Source: Pseudomonadota bacterium (GTDB taxonomy: Bacteria > Pseudomonadota > Gammaproteobacteria > Steroidobacterales > Steroidobacteraceae). From it: a DNA stretch of 9,130 nucleotides. Below, one piece after another: positions 1-5,805 of this stretch. The notes under the pieces were generated by a model. The model was not told the origin of the DNA. It did not search any database and saw only the letters and a list, made by a program, of their open reading frames with translations. The stretch's first letter is position 1; every line of letters starts with the position of its first letter. Location of the stretch: assembly GCA_021817875.1 (NCBI GenBank), contig JAKAFQ010000138.1, forward strand, positions 1 to 9,130. The letters run 5' to 3'. Position numbers and translations under genes: made by a program.

Positions 1-180
1 GCCGGTCGCTGGGTTAATGCAGGGTATTTTTTCACCCCGCTCATGAGAAGCCCGCCATTCGCCGCCAACGAACAGCGGGAACCCGTCCGGGTGAGCCGCC
101 AGCCAGCCGCGTACGGCGCCCGTCTCTTCCGGTGCCGGACCGTAACTCAGGTTGTCGAAGATCTCAGCCACACTGTTCAT
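1..180 (-). CDS. Aldehyde dehydrogenase, N-terminal part (runs off window)
   Basis: Only the first 60 codons lie in the window. Translation from the ATG at 178-180 begins MNSVAEIFDN. It contains the stretch FVGGEWRASHERGEKIPCIN followed by PATG, the classic start of the NAD(P)-dependent aldehyde dehydrogenase superfamily (GEW near the start, then NPATG). The catalytic cysteine and glutamate lie outside the window. The start is 18 bases after the deoC stop on the same strand, so the two genes are almost certainly co-transcribed. No strong Shine-Dalgarno is seen, so translational coupling is possible. By context the substrate could be acetaldehyde released by DeoC, which is inference. Superfamily membership is fairly sure; substrate is not. 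Confidence 0.85.
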   Translation of the reverse strand, partial: MNSVAEIFDNLSYGPAPEETGAVRGWLAAHPDGFPLFVGGEWRASHERGEKIPCINPATG

Positions 181-198
181 GCAGATCCGACTCGATCG

Positions 199-1236
199 TT
201 AACCCATGGGATGGCGGTGAGCCGCGGAGTACCGGCCCGTGACCTGGTGCTCGAGCTGCCGTTCTATGTCTCCGAGCAGCCGCGACGCGCCGAAACGGAA
301 GCCCTCGGGCGTCAGCCACGAGTCACCCAGCTCTTCCTTCGCCAACATCAGGTACGTGAGCGCCGTTTTTGCGCTCGAGATTCCTCCGGCGGGCTTGAAT
401 CCCGGGCGCTGCCCGGTCCGCTCCGCAAATTCTCGGATCATGCGCATCATGACTAGGCTCACCGGCAGCGTCGCATTGACTGGTTCCATCCCGGTGGAGG
501 TCTTCACGAGATCCGATCCCGCCATCATGGCGACCAGCGCCGCCTTCGCTACTTTACCGATCGAGCCCAGCTGCCCCGTGCCCAGAATCGTCTTCATATG
601 CGCGGTCCCGCACGCCTCGCGAAAGGCACGGACCTCCTCATACAGCGCCCGCCAATTGGAAGTCAGGACGTGGCGGCGACTGATCACAATGTCGATTTCC
701 GTAGCACCGGCCTGCACCGAACGGCGGATCTCCTCCAGGCGCAGATCAAAAGGAGTCAGGCCCGCGGGAAATCCCGTCGACACGGCGGCGATTGCGATCG
801 GGGTATCGGCCAACGCCCTGCGAGCCGCCGGAACCATCTCATGGTAAACACACACGGCAGCAGTGGTAAGGCGGCGCTCACCCCAACCCAACGCCTCCAA
901 TAGGTCCTCGCGGACCGGCGCGCGCGCCTTGGCACACAGCCTCGCCACTCGGCCCTCGGTGTCGTCGGCCGAGAGTGTCGTCAGGTCCATGAGCGACACC
1001 GCCTTGAGCAGCCACGCGGCCTGCCACGCCTTCTTCACTGTGCGGCGTTTGGGAAGCGTCGCGACCCGTCGTTCGACCGCCGAAAGATTCACACGAACCC
1101 GATTGACCCAGCCGGCATCAAACTCAATCCCGACGTTGAGGGGAGCAGGCAGCGACGCTTCAGCTGCCAATTTTCCCCGATCAGGAACGAGTCTGGGGAA
1201 GGCGCTCGTTGGATCTGAACCAGCTGTCGAACTCAT
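199..1236 (-). CDS. deoC: Deoxyribose-phosphate aldolase, long (eukaryote-like) form
   Basis: A class I aldolase of 345 residues that splits 2-deoxyribose-5-phosphate into glyceraldehyde-3-phosphate and acetaldehyde in the cytosol. Landmarks in order: RRTVKKAWQAAWLLKAV (65-80), DLTTL (84-88), TTAAVCVYHE (124-133), EIDIVIS (180-186), the KTILGTG strand (215-221), LVKTSTG with the expected Schiff-base lysine K245, and FKPAGGI with the proton-relay lysine K281. The C-terminus VTGRYSAAHRHPMG and overall layout match vertebrate-type DERA (about 318 residues) better than the E. coli enzyme (259). The N-terminus is about 25-30 residues longer than human DERA, so the true start could be downstream, but no better-supported internal start was found. 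The ribosome site before the ATG at 1234-1236 is weak. It lies just before the aldehyde dehydrogenase gene and downstream of deoB on the same strand. Confidence 0.97.
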   Translation of the reverse strand: MSSTAGSDPTSAFPRLVPDRGKLAAEASLPAPLNVGIEFDAGWVNRVRVNLSAVERRVATLPKRRTVKKAWQAAWLLKAVSLMDLTTLSADDTEGRVARLCAKARAPVREDLLEALGWGERRLTTAAVCVYHEMVPAARRALADTPIAIAAVSTGFPAGLTPFDLRLEEIRRSVQAGATEIDIVISRRHVLTSNWRALYEEVRAFREACGTAHMKTILGTGQLGSIGKVAKAALVAMMAGSDLVKTSTGMEPVNATLPVSLVMMRMIREFAERTGQRPGFKPAGGISSAKTALTYLMLAKEELGDSWLTPEGFRFGASRLLGDIERQLEHQVTGRYSAAHRHPMG

Positions 1237-1276
1237 GTGTCACCGGCCGCAGCGGCCCCCCCGGGGCTCTAATTTG

Positions 1277-1288
1277 GACCAATTGGTC
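1277..1288. promoter_or_regulatory. Palindromic operator candidate upstream of deoC
   Basis: GACCAATTGGTC is a perfect 12-base palindrome; on the minus strand it sits in CTGACCAATTGGTCCA. It lies just downstream of the proposed deoC -10 element and would overlap the transcription start, a standard repressor position. The TGACCA/TGGTC pattern resembles operators of the FadR branch of GntR regulators, which is a resemblance only. The heptamer CTGACCA also occurs in the deoB promoter spacer near 3344. Confidence 0.35.
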
Positions 1289-1292
1289 AGGC

Positions 1293-1321
1293 ACGGTACC
1301 GAAGCGACGCAACCAAGTCAA
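1293..1321 (-). promoter_or_regulatory. Possible sigma-70 promoter for deoC
   Basis: On the minus strand TTGACT (1316-1321, five of six to the -35 consensus) is followed after 17 bases by TACCGT (1293-1298, three of six to the -10 consensus). Transcription would begin near 1286, about 50 bases before the deoC start. The -10 is weak; the case rests on spacing and on the palindrome immediately downstream. It would let deoC be expressed despite the transposase relic between it and deoB. Confidence 0.38.
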
Positions 1322-1418
1322 TCGGGTATTGATGAGAATTGGCTCTATCCCAGATTGCCAAGGACACTTTGGCATCAACATTAACAACTTGGTTATGCAC
1401 GTAGTTCACATCCAGAAG

Positions 1419-1463
1419 CCGGCCGCCCGGGCGGTGACGGAATGCCCGGGCTGCTGCGGCCGG
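1419..1463. repeat. GC-rich two-part hairpin between deoB and deoC
   Basis: CCGGCCGC (1419-1426) pairs with GCGGCCGG (1456-1463). Directly inside, CCGGGC (1427-1432) pairs with GCCCGG (1444-1449), leaving an 11-base loop and a one-sided 6-base bulge. That gives 14 all-GC pairs. No T run follows on either strand, so it is not a standard intrinsic terminator. It could impede read-through from deoB or be a mobile-element end. Confidence 0.5.
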
Positions 1464-1525
1464 GCGAGCGAAGCGAACGGTCGTGGATCCAGGTGCATCA
1501 CAAACGACGCGCCACTCCGCGCTCT

Positions 1526-1551
1526 GCGCGGATTTCCAGTGAAATCCGCGC
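1526..1551. repeat. Perfect 10-bp inverted repeat
   Basis: GCGCGGATTT (1526-1535) and AAATCCGCGC (1542-1551) are exact reverse complements around the 6-base loop CCAGTG. No T tract follows on either strand, so a terminator role is not supported. Function unknown. Confidence 0.6.
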
Positions 1552-1630
1552 GTCCGATGGACTGCCGAATTCCCCGTAAATCACGCGGTTACACACCGTG
1601 GAATCGTTTGGGAATCCCGGTTATAGCCAT

Positions 1631-1903
1631 TTATTGCACCTGACGGGCCAAGGCACTATAGGTCTGCTTGCCGGCGGGTTCGCTGCCACACACCGCATCG
1701 TTTAGCGCGATGCCGCGATCGGACTCATCGAGCGAGACTACATCCGCGACGCGGAAGTAGATCGCCCGTTCGATCACGTCCTTGTTCTCTTCCAGAAAGT
1801 CCATCGCACGGTACAAATGCTGCAGCCACAGCTAGTACGGCTCCTCGATGCGCATGTCATCGACGAGCCAGCTGTCCTAGCAGTGCAGCTTCGAAGCGGG
1901 CAT
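1631..1903 (-). pseudogene. Relic of an IS1634-family transposase
   Basis: Read on the minus strand from 1903, the frame gives MPASKLHC, a stop (TAG at 1877-1879), DSWLVDDMRIEEPY, a second stop (TAG at 1832-1834), LWLQHLYRAMDFL, then EENKDVIERAIYFRVADVVS and LDE. The run LYRAMDFL...(V/I)ERA(V/I)(Y/F)FRVADLLSLD is typical of DDE transposases of the IS1634 (IS1549-like) family, just before the first catalytic aspartate segment DLIFYDTTS. Here that segment is absent: after LDE the frame continues with an unrelated-looking SDRGIALNDAV to a TAA at 1631-1633, so an internal deletion is likely. Homology is clear for about 1724-1903 only. It lies between deoB and deoC on their coding strand and cannot make a functional enzyme. 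Confidence 0.72.
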
Positions 1904-1969
1904 CAACGCGTCACGTCCGTCATGGACCGGGGTACGACGCTGATGCGCTGCGACGGGAGCTCGCGCTTC

Positions 1970-3187
1970 TTAAAGGAAGGATCGGCCCCGCTCGAGAGAT
2001 CGGACCGCCAGACGAGTCGCGAGACTCTGGCCGATGTCGGCAAAGCTGGAGCGCCGGCCGATCGGTCCCGGACTTACGGATTCGCCGAAGGCGAGAACCG
2101 GGACGTACTCTCGTGTGTGATCGCTTCCAGGGAACGTCGGGTCGCAGCCGTGATCGGCCGTGATGACCCCGATGTCGCCTGGGCGCAGCGCCGCGTATAG
2201 CGAGGGAAGGATCGCATCGAATTCCTCCAGCGCCTGGGCGTAGCCGCTGACATTGCGCCGGTGGCCGTAGTCGGTATCGAAATCCACGCAGTTTGCAAAC
2301 AGGAGGCTGCCCTCGGGCGCATCCCGCATCGCCTCTAGCAGCTTTTTCATAACCTCTCGATTGCCATGCGCCTTTATTGATCGCGTAACGCCGCGATGCG
2401 CAAAGATGTCGGATATCTTGCCGACACAGATGACTTCTCGTCCTGCCTCTTTCAGCACGTCGAGCAGAGTCGGCCGGTGAGGGGGAGTGGCGAGATCGCG
2501 ACGATTGCCGGTGCGCACGAAGCCCTGGCCGGGCTCCCCGACGAATGGTCGCGCGATGACCCGCCCGATGCGGTATTTATCGACCAGCTCACGCGCAACC
2601 GCGCAGAGTTCATAGAGCCTCTCAAGTCCGAAGTATCCCTCGTGCGCGGCGATCTGGAAGACCGAATCGCCGGAGGTGTACACGATCGGCCGCAGAGTAC
2701 GTACGTGCTCTTCGCCGAGCTCGGCGATGATCTGGGTCCCGGAGGCGCGCCGGTTTCCAAGGACGCCGTCAATGCCACCACGGGCGATCAGGGCGTCGAT
2801 GAGTTCCTGAGGAAAGCATGGCTGGGTATCCGGAAAATAGCCCCAGTGAAACTCGACCGGCAGCCCCATCATTTCCCAGTGACCACTTGGGGTGTCTTTG
2901 CCGCGACTGCATTCGGCGGCGTATCCGAATCGCCCCATCAGGGATTTCGGCCCCCCCGTCGCCGGCAAGGCTGTCCCGCGCGCCGCCTGTGCGGCATCGA
3001 CCAAGCCGAGTGCAGCCAGATGCGGTATCCTCAAAGGACCGCTGCGATTGTCATTGTCCGCCCGCCCCGCGGCACAGGCCTCGACGACATGGCCGAACGT
3101 ATCGGCATCGGAGTCACCGTAGTCGGCCGCGTCCGCCGCCGCTCCGACGCCCATTGAATCCAGCACGACCACGATTGCGCGTGTCAT
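1970..3187 (-). CDS. deoB: Phosphopentomutase
   Basis: A 405-residue enzyme (E. coli DeoB is 407) that interconverts (deoxy)ribose-1-phosphate and (deoxy)ribose-5-phosphate, linking nucleoside phosphorylases to DeoC and the pentose pathway. It belongs to the alkaline phosphatase-like superfamily with two metal ions. Visible landmarks: VVLDSMGVGA with metal ligand D10; RGKDTPSGHWE with the phosphorylated threonine T99; YTSGDSVFQIAAHE (170-183); VGKISDIFAHRG (255-266); FDTDYGHRRN (303-312); and ADHGCDPTFPGSDHTRE (344-360), which carries the remaining metal ligands. All expected motifs are present and there is no frame damage, so it should be active. The ATG at 3185-3187 overlaps the stop of a possible 37-codon leader ORF. 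Downstream on the same strand come the IS1634 relic and deoC. Confidence 0.98.
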   Translation of the reverse strand: MTRAIVVVLDSMGVGAAADAADYGDSDADTFGHVVEACAAGRADNDNRSGPLRIPHLAALGLVDAAQAARGTALPATGGPKSLMGRFGYAAECSRGKDTPSGHWEMMGLPVEFHWGYFPDTQPCFPQELIDALIARGGIDGVLGNRRASGTQIIAELGEEHVRTLRPIVYTSGDSVFQIAAHEGYFGLERLYELCAVARELVDKYRIGRVIARPFVGEPGQGFVRTGNRRDLATPPHRPTLLDVLKEAGREVICVGKISDIFAHRGVTRSIKAHGNREVMKKLLEAMRDAPEGSLLFANCVDFDTDYGHRRNVSGYAQALEEFDAILPSLYAALRPGDIGVITADHGCDPTFPGSDHTREYVPVLAFGESVSPGPIGRRSSFADIGQSLATRLAVRSLERGRSFL

Positions 3188-3297
3188 TGCCCGCCCCGCC
3201 GTTCAGCCTCCGGAAGAACATCGATCCGGGTGACCGAGGAGCCGGTCGGGCACCCGATCAGCCTCAACCGGTAGCGGTAGCGCGCCGGTAGTGTCAT
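3184..3297 (-). CDS. Possible 37-residue ORF overlapping the deoB start
   Basis: An ATG at 3295-3297 opens 37 codons starting MTLPARYRYRLRLIGCPTGS and ending ERRGGQ. Its TGA overlaps the deoB ATG as ATGA, the arrangement typical of translational coupling. It starts about 26 bases after the proposed deoB transcription start, yet no good Shine-Dalgarno precedes it. A shorter ORF (MTQMNTVP, from the ATG at 3318-3320) also ends by overlapping its start. The peptide is rich in arginine and matches no family I know. It may be a leader peptide, the tail of a lost gene, or chance. Confidence 0.25.
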   Translation of the reverse strand: MTLPARYRYRLRLIGCPTGSSVTRIDVLPEAERRGGQ

Positions 3298-3329
3298 GGC
3301 ACAGTGTTCATTTGCGTCATTTAGGCGGC

Positions 3330-3359
3330 AGTCTAATCGCGAACTGACCAGACAGTCAA
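3330..3359 (-). promoter_or_regulatory. Possible promoter of the deo genes (upstream of deoB)
   Basis: On the minus strand TTGACT (3354-3359) is followed after 18 bases by TAGACT (3330-3335), five and four of six matches to the -35 and -10 consensus. The start of transcription would be near 3323, about 135 bases before deoB. The spacer holds an imperfect inverted repeat, TGAC-6-GTCA (3344-3358 on the plus strand reads CTGACCAGACAGTCA), sharing CTGACCA with the deoC operator candidate, so repressor control of both promoters by one protein is conceivable. Confidence 0.4.
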
Positions 3360-3635
3360 ATAGCGGCGTAGATGCGCATACAGTGTTTGAGAAACCCTCT
3401 GCGCACAGCAGAGAGGGGCGGGCGAGTGCACACGTATGTGCTCCGCGAGCGCACCGAAGTGCAAGGCAAGGCGATCAGCGCGCGGCCGATCGTGCGAGCC
3501 GCACCGCTGCATAGCCACGCGCGCGACCAACCGGTGACCGCGGAGACATCTCCGACCCCAGCCGCCCCCAACGGGGCCACCGGATCGACCCTACGAGAGG
3601 CCAGTGAACCGAGCAATTACGAGGCTGCATTCCCA
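3360..3635. other. Unassigned DNA upstream of the deo promoter
   Basis: No gene is recognised here. Open frames exist on both strands but lack family motifs and run into structured or pseudogene DNA. A 6-bp stem-loop, CTCTGC-5-GCAGAG, lies at 3397-3413 without a convincing T tract. The segment could be the downstream part of the intron-like DNA at 3636-3800 or an unrelated remnant. Confidence 0.4.
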
Positions 3636-3800
3636 CGGCTCACACTCTCACATGCCTACGTATCGCCGCCGGGGTTACCCCCGCCGTCGCAAGGCTTGTT
3701 ACCGGCCTGCGGGTCTGCGCTTTGGCCGGGCGGGATTCGCACCCGCTGGACGGATACTCCGAATTTCCGGGCATGCCGATCATGTCCTTCCCTTCAGACC
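3636..3800 (-). other. Structured, group-II-intron-like RNA segment
   Basis: Reading the minus strand there are three closely spaced hairpins. GCGGG-7-CCCGC is at 3730-3746. GGC plus CGCA arms close around GGTAACAA-like sequence near 3687-3711. CGGGG closes a GTAA tetraloop with CCCCG at 3670-3683. The run CCAAAGCGCAGACCCGCAGG, then CCGGTAACAAGCC, then a GTAA-capped stem, then CATGTGAGAGTGTGAGCCGT, resembles domain I of bacterial group II introns as I remember them. No reverse transcriptase and no domain V-like GAGCCGTATGCGG hairpin are present, so at best this is a fragment. It follows directly, in the same direction, the broken ATPase coding sequence. Identification is tentative. Confidence 0.35.
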
Positions 3801-4068
3801 AGCCTTTCCTGGTCACTTCCATTGATGACCTCCGCGCCCACGAGGAGGAGGATGACCGTGAAGATGGTGATGCGTCCCCGGGCCCGCCCCACAAGGTGTA
3901 GAACACCCCCACGGTGAGCAGCAACAGGATCATTGGCTCGGTGATCTCCTGGCCGGCGATCGTCCAAAAGCGCACGGGAGCGGGTGTGAAGAGGCGATTC
4001 AGGCCGATATGGGTCCGCCGGGCGCTCGCTTCGGCCGGACTTAGGCCAGGATTTTCAGTAGCGCTCAT
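3794..4068 (-). pseudogene. N-terminal fragment of a cation-transporting P-type ATPase
   Basis: From the ATG at 4066-4068 the frame reads MSATENPGLSPAEASARRTH, IGLNRL, then ITEPMILLLLTVGVFYTLWG and GPGDA. This is the usual start of Ca2+/cation P-type ATPases: the GLS..EA..R...GLN motif of the cation-ATPase N domain, then the first membrane helix EPMILLLL. At about 3871 a one-base deletion shifts the frame. The correct continuation, ITIFTVILLLVGAEVIN (second membrane helix), follows in the next frame and ends at TGA 3794-3796. Similarity stops after EVIN (about 3826), where the structured segment begins. The actuator, phosphorylation (DKTGT) and nucleotide domains are missing. No strong ribosome site is seen. 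Non-functional. Confidence 0.78.
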
Positions 4069-4465
4069 GTGATGTGAAGCCCTTGGGGATGCGCGGCACC
4101 TTGTCACACCGCACCGCGGGTCGCGTAGACATGCAGCACGCGCTCGCCGTCGCAGCGTTGCGCGGGGCCATGGCCACTCACGCGTGACTTGAGGCATCGG
4201 GCCTCGGCTGCAACGACGTCCCGTGCGCCTCTATCCTCGTCCACGCTCGCACTTTGCGTTCAACTCAGCTCCGGAACCGTCTTCGCAGAGAACGCGCGGT
4301 CAGATGCCCATCGTGCCCGTGGAGCAGATCATGCATCAGCCCCCCGCTCGTGTCGATCTTGAGGGAACACAAGAGCTACGCACTCTGTCGTGGACGCTGC
4401 GCGGCCTACGCGCGTGCCGATATGCGGACGGTACTTGTGCAGGGGCGCGTCGGTCTGACCGTCAC
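4069..4465. other. Unassigned DNA
   Basis: Neither strand gives a protein I can recognise, and the short open frames here lack family motifs and ribosome sites. No strong repeat was noticed. It probably consists of decayed sequence between the ATPase fragment and the terminator at 4466. Confidence 0.4.
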
Positions 4466-4498
4466 AAAAAAAACCGGCGAGATCCGCGATCCCGCCGG
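4466..4498 (-). terminator. Intrinsic terminator on the minus strand
   Basis: On the minus strand CCGGCG, one unpaired base, GATC, loop GCG, GATC, one unpaired base and CGCCGG form a 10-bp hairpin (4474-4498) immediately followed by eight T residues (complement of the A tract at 4466-4473). This is a textbook Rho-independent terminator. No protein gene ends here on that strand; the nearest upstream element is the stem-loop at 4506-4544, which suggests a short non-coding transcript. Confidence 0.85.
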
Positions 4499-4565
4499 CA
4501 AGCATCCCAACGTGCAAGGTTTGGGGGGTCGATAGCACGTTGGGTCAGGAGATTGGGTTGCTCCG
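4466..4565 (-). ncRNA. Candidate small RNA with C-rich loop
   Basis: A perfect 10-bp inverted repeat, CCCAACGTGC (4506-4515) with GCACGTTGGG (4535-4544), encloses a 19-base loop that on the minus strand contains six consecutive C residues (complement of 4524-4529 region). Seven bases further on comes the strong terminator at 4466-4498. A -10-like TATCAT (minus strand, 4572-4577, five of six to consensus) would start transcription near 4565, giving an RNA of about 100 nt. No good -35 was found. A C-rich loop displayed on a stem, ending in a hairpin with U8, is the layout of trans-acting bacterial sRNAs whose loops pair with Shine-Dalgarno sequences. The alternative is that the stem belongs to a mobile-element end. 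Confidence 0.42.
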
Positions 4566-4681
4566 TCAGGGATGATAAACAAAATAACTCGCTGCGCGAT
4601 GTGGCTGCAGGGGGTCTGCGGTGGATGGGCTCCGATAGCGGGTACTGCACCGGCGCGACGCTGCAGCCGCTCCTCCGTTGT

Positions 4682-4741
4682 GACGCTCCCGCTTCAACCG
4701 CCCTGTCGCAGGGCGGAGTCCTCGCTTCAAGGCGACGCTCC
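4682..4741. repeat. Nested direct repeats around a hairpin, left part of the IS91 element
   Basis: GACGCTCC occurs at 4682-4689 and 4734-4741, and CGCTTCAA at 4690-4697 and 4723-4730. Between them CCGCCCTG (4698-4705) pairs with CAGGGCGG (4709-4716) around a 3-base loop. The order is therefore A-B-hairpin-B-A with each pair in direct orientation. A second stem, AAAGAGACG (4752-4760) with CGTCTTCTTT (4766-4775), follows with one bulged base. Such an arrangement suits a recombinase or transposase binding site near the terminus. Confidence 0.55.
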
Positions 4742-4911
4742 TCTCCCCCAAAAAGAGACGATGGCCGTCTTCTTTCGTGGCTTCAGATTCTTCCGCGCGG
4801 CGTCGAGGAGTGAGTCCTGCGGTTGCCGTCGAATTAATCTGTGACCCAAGAGACGGCTGCTGAGGGCTGCGCTTTGTGAGGCAGCGATTCACCTTGGAAC
4901 GGAGCACAACC

Positions 4912-5793
4912 ATGACACCCCTTCAACAACGCATGCTCGAGGACATGCAGGTCCGCAATTTCTCGGAGAACACGCAGAGGTCCAACCTCCAACAAGTTTC
5001 GCTTTTCGCTCGCCACTTTCGACGATCACCTGAAGGGCTGGGTCCGGTGAACATCCGGGCCTACCAAGTCTACCTGACGAACGAGAAGAAGCTTGCCCCG
5101 GGCTCGATCCAGATAGCCACTGCCGCACTGCGTTTCCTGTACACCGTGACGATGAAGCGGCCCTGGGACGTCGAGGAAGTCCTCCCGATGCCGAAGAGGC
5201 CGCAAACCCTGCCGATCATCTTGAGCCCCGAGGAGGTGCGGCACTTCCTGAGCTGCGTACCGCGACGGAAGGCCCGCACGGCCCTCACGGTGTGCTATGC
5301 CGCCGGACTTCGCGTCTCGGAGGCCATTGCGCTCAAGCCCACCGACGTCGACAGTAAACGCATGACCATCCGGGTCACTCAGGGCAAGGGTCAGAAGGAT
5401 CGGGATGTGATGCTCTCCGAGCAGCTCCTGGGAATCCTGCGGGACTGGTACCGCTTCGCCAGACCCACCGAGTGGTTGTTCCCGGGCCTCCTTCCGGGCA
5501 CCCACATCACGCGCGAGGGCATCGGCGACGCCTGCGAGCTGCCGCACCAGCGCAGCGGCCTGTCCAAGCGGGTCACACCGCACAGCCTGAGGCACGCCTT
5601 CGCGTGCCACCTGCTCGAGCACGGCACGGACCTGCGCACCATCCAGCTCCTGCTCGGTCATCGCAGCCTCTCGACCACCGCGCGCTACCTGCGCCTGGCC
5701 ACCTCCAAGGTCTGCGCCACCCGCAGCCCCTTGGATCTGCTGCCCCATCCGCTGCCGCCACCGGAGCCGACCCGGCCGCCCGAGCACTTCTGA
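4912..5793 (+). CDS. Tyrosine recombinase of the IS91-family element
   Basis: A 293-residue site-specific recombinase with the two-domain layout of short XerC/D-like integrases. Residues 1-85 form the SAM-like DNA-binding domain (SENTQRSNLQQVSLFARHF). Residues about 100-270 form the catalytic domain, with all active-site positions present: R134 in GLRVSEAIAL, K159 in QGKGQKDR, H224 and R227 in HSLRHAFACHL, H250 in LGHRSLSTTARYL, and the nucleophile Y259. The ATG at 4912 is chosen over an upstream GTG at 4876 because GGAG at 4901-4904 lies 7 bases before it. The tail after 270 is proline-rich. The IS91-type transposase starts 12 bases downstream, so the two are one transcript. Its function in IS91-type movement is not settled; resolution of transposition products is plausible. 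Confidence 0.95.
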   Translation: MTPLQQRMLEDMQVRNFSENTQRSNLQQVSLFARHFRRSPEGLGPVNIRAYQVYLTNEKKLAPGSIQIATAALRFLYTVTMKRPWDVEEVLPMPKRPQTLPIILSPEEVRHFLSCVPRRKARTALTVCYAAGLRVSEAIALKPTDVDSKRMTIRVTQGKGQKDRDVMLSEQLLGILRDWYRFARPTEWLFPGLLPGTHITREGIGDACELPHQRSGLSKRVTPHSLRHAFACHLLEHGTDLRTIQLLLGHRSLSTTARYLRLATSKVCATRSPLDLLPHPLPPPEPTRPPEHF

Positions 5794-5805
5794 CTCGCGC
5801 TCCCC

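Larger units (their letters stand above)
1322..1630. other. Intergenic DNA between deoC promoter and IS1634 relic
   Basis: No coding region is recognised on either strand. The stretch holds two strong inverted repeats, listed separately (1419-1463 and 1526-1551), and a weak 6-bp one (TGCCAA/TTGGCA) near 1355-1375. The content is unlike the neighbouring deo genes, and it is probably mobile-element debris of the same event that left the transposase relic. Confidence 0.5.

Noticed and set aside
239..847. 202-codon plus-strand open frame (and an overlapping one at 43-456)
   Set aside because: Antisense to deoC and the aldehyde dehydrogenase start; composition typical of a shadow frame.
2396..3157. 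253-codon plus-strand open frame
   Set aside because: Antisense to deoB, whose every catalytic motif is intact; no recognisable protein.
3397..3413. Stem-loop as a terminator near the deo promoter
   Set aside because: Only 6 bp and no T run on either strand.
3372..3917. 181-codon plus-strand open frame that could be divergent from the deo promoter
   Set aside because: It crosses the structured segment and the antisense of the ATPase fragment, and no domain is recognisable.
4223..4813. 196-codon plus-strand open frame
   Set aside because: It runs through the minus-strand terminator, stem-loop and repeat array, has low-complexity arginine/serine content and no motif.
4876..4911. Upstream GTG start for the tyrosine recombinase
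   Set aside because: The ATG at 4912 has a well-placed GGAG; the extra 12 residues are not typical of the family.
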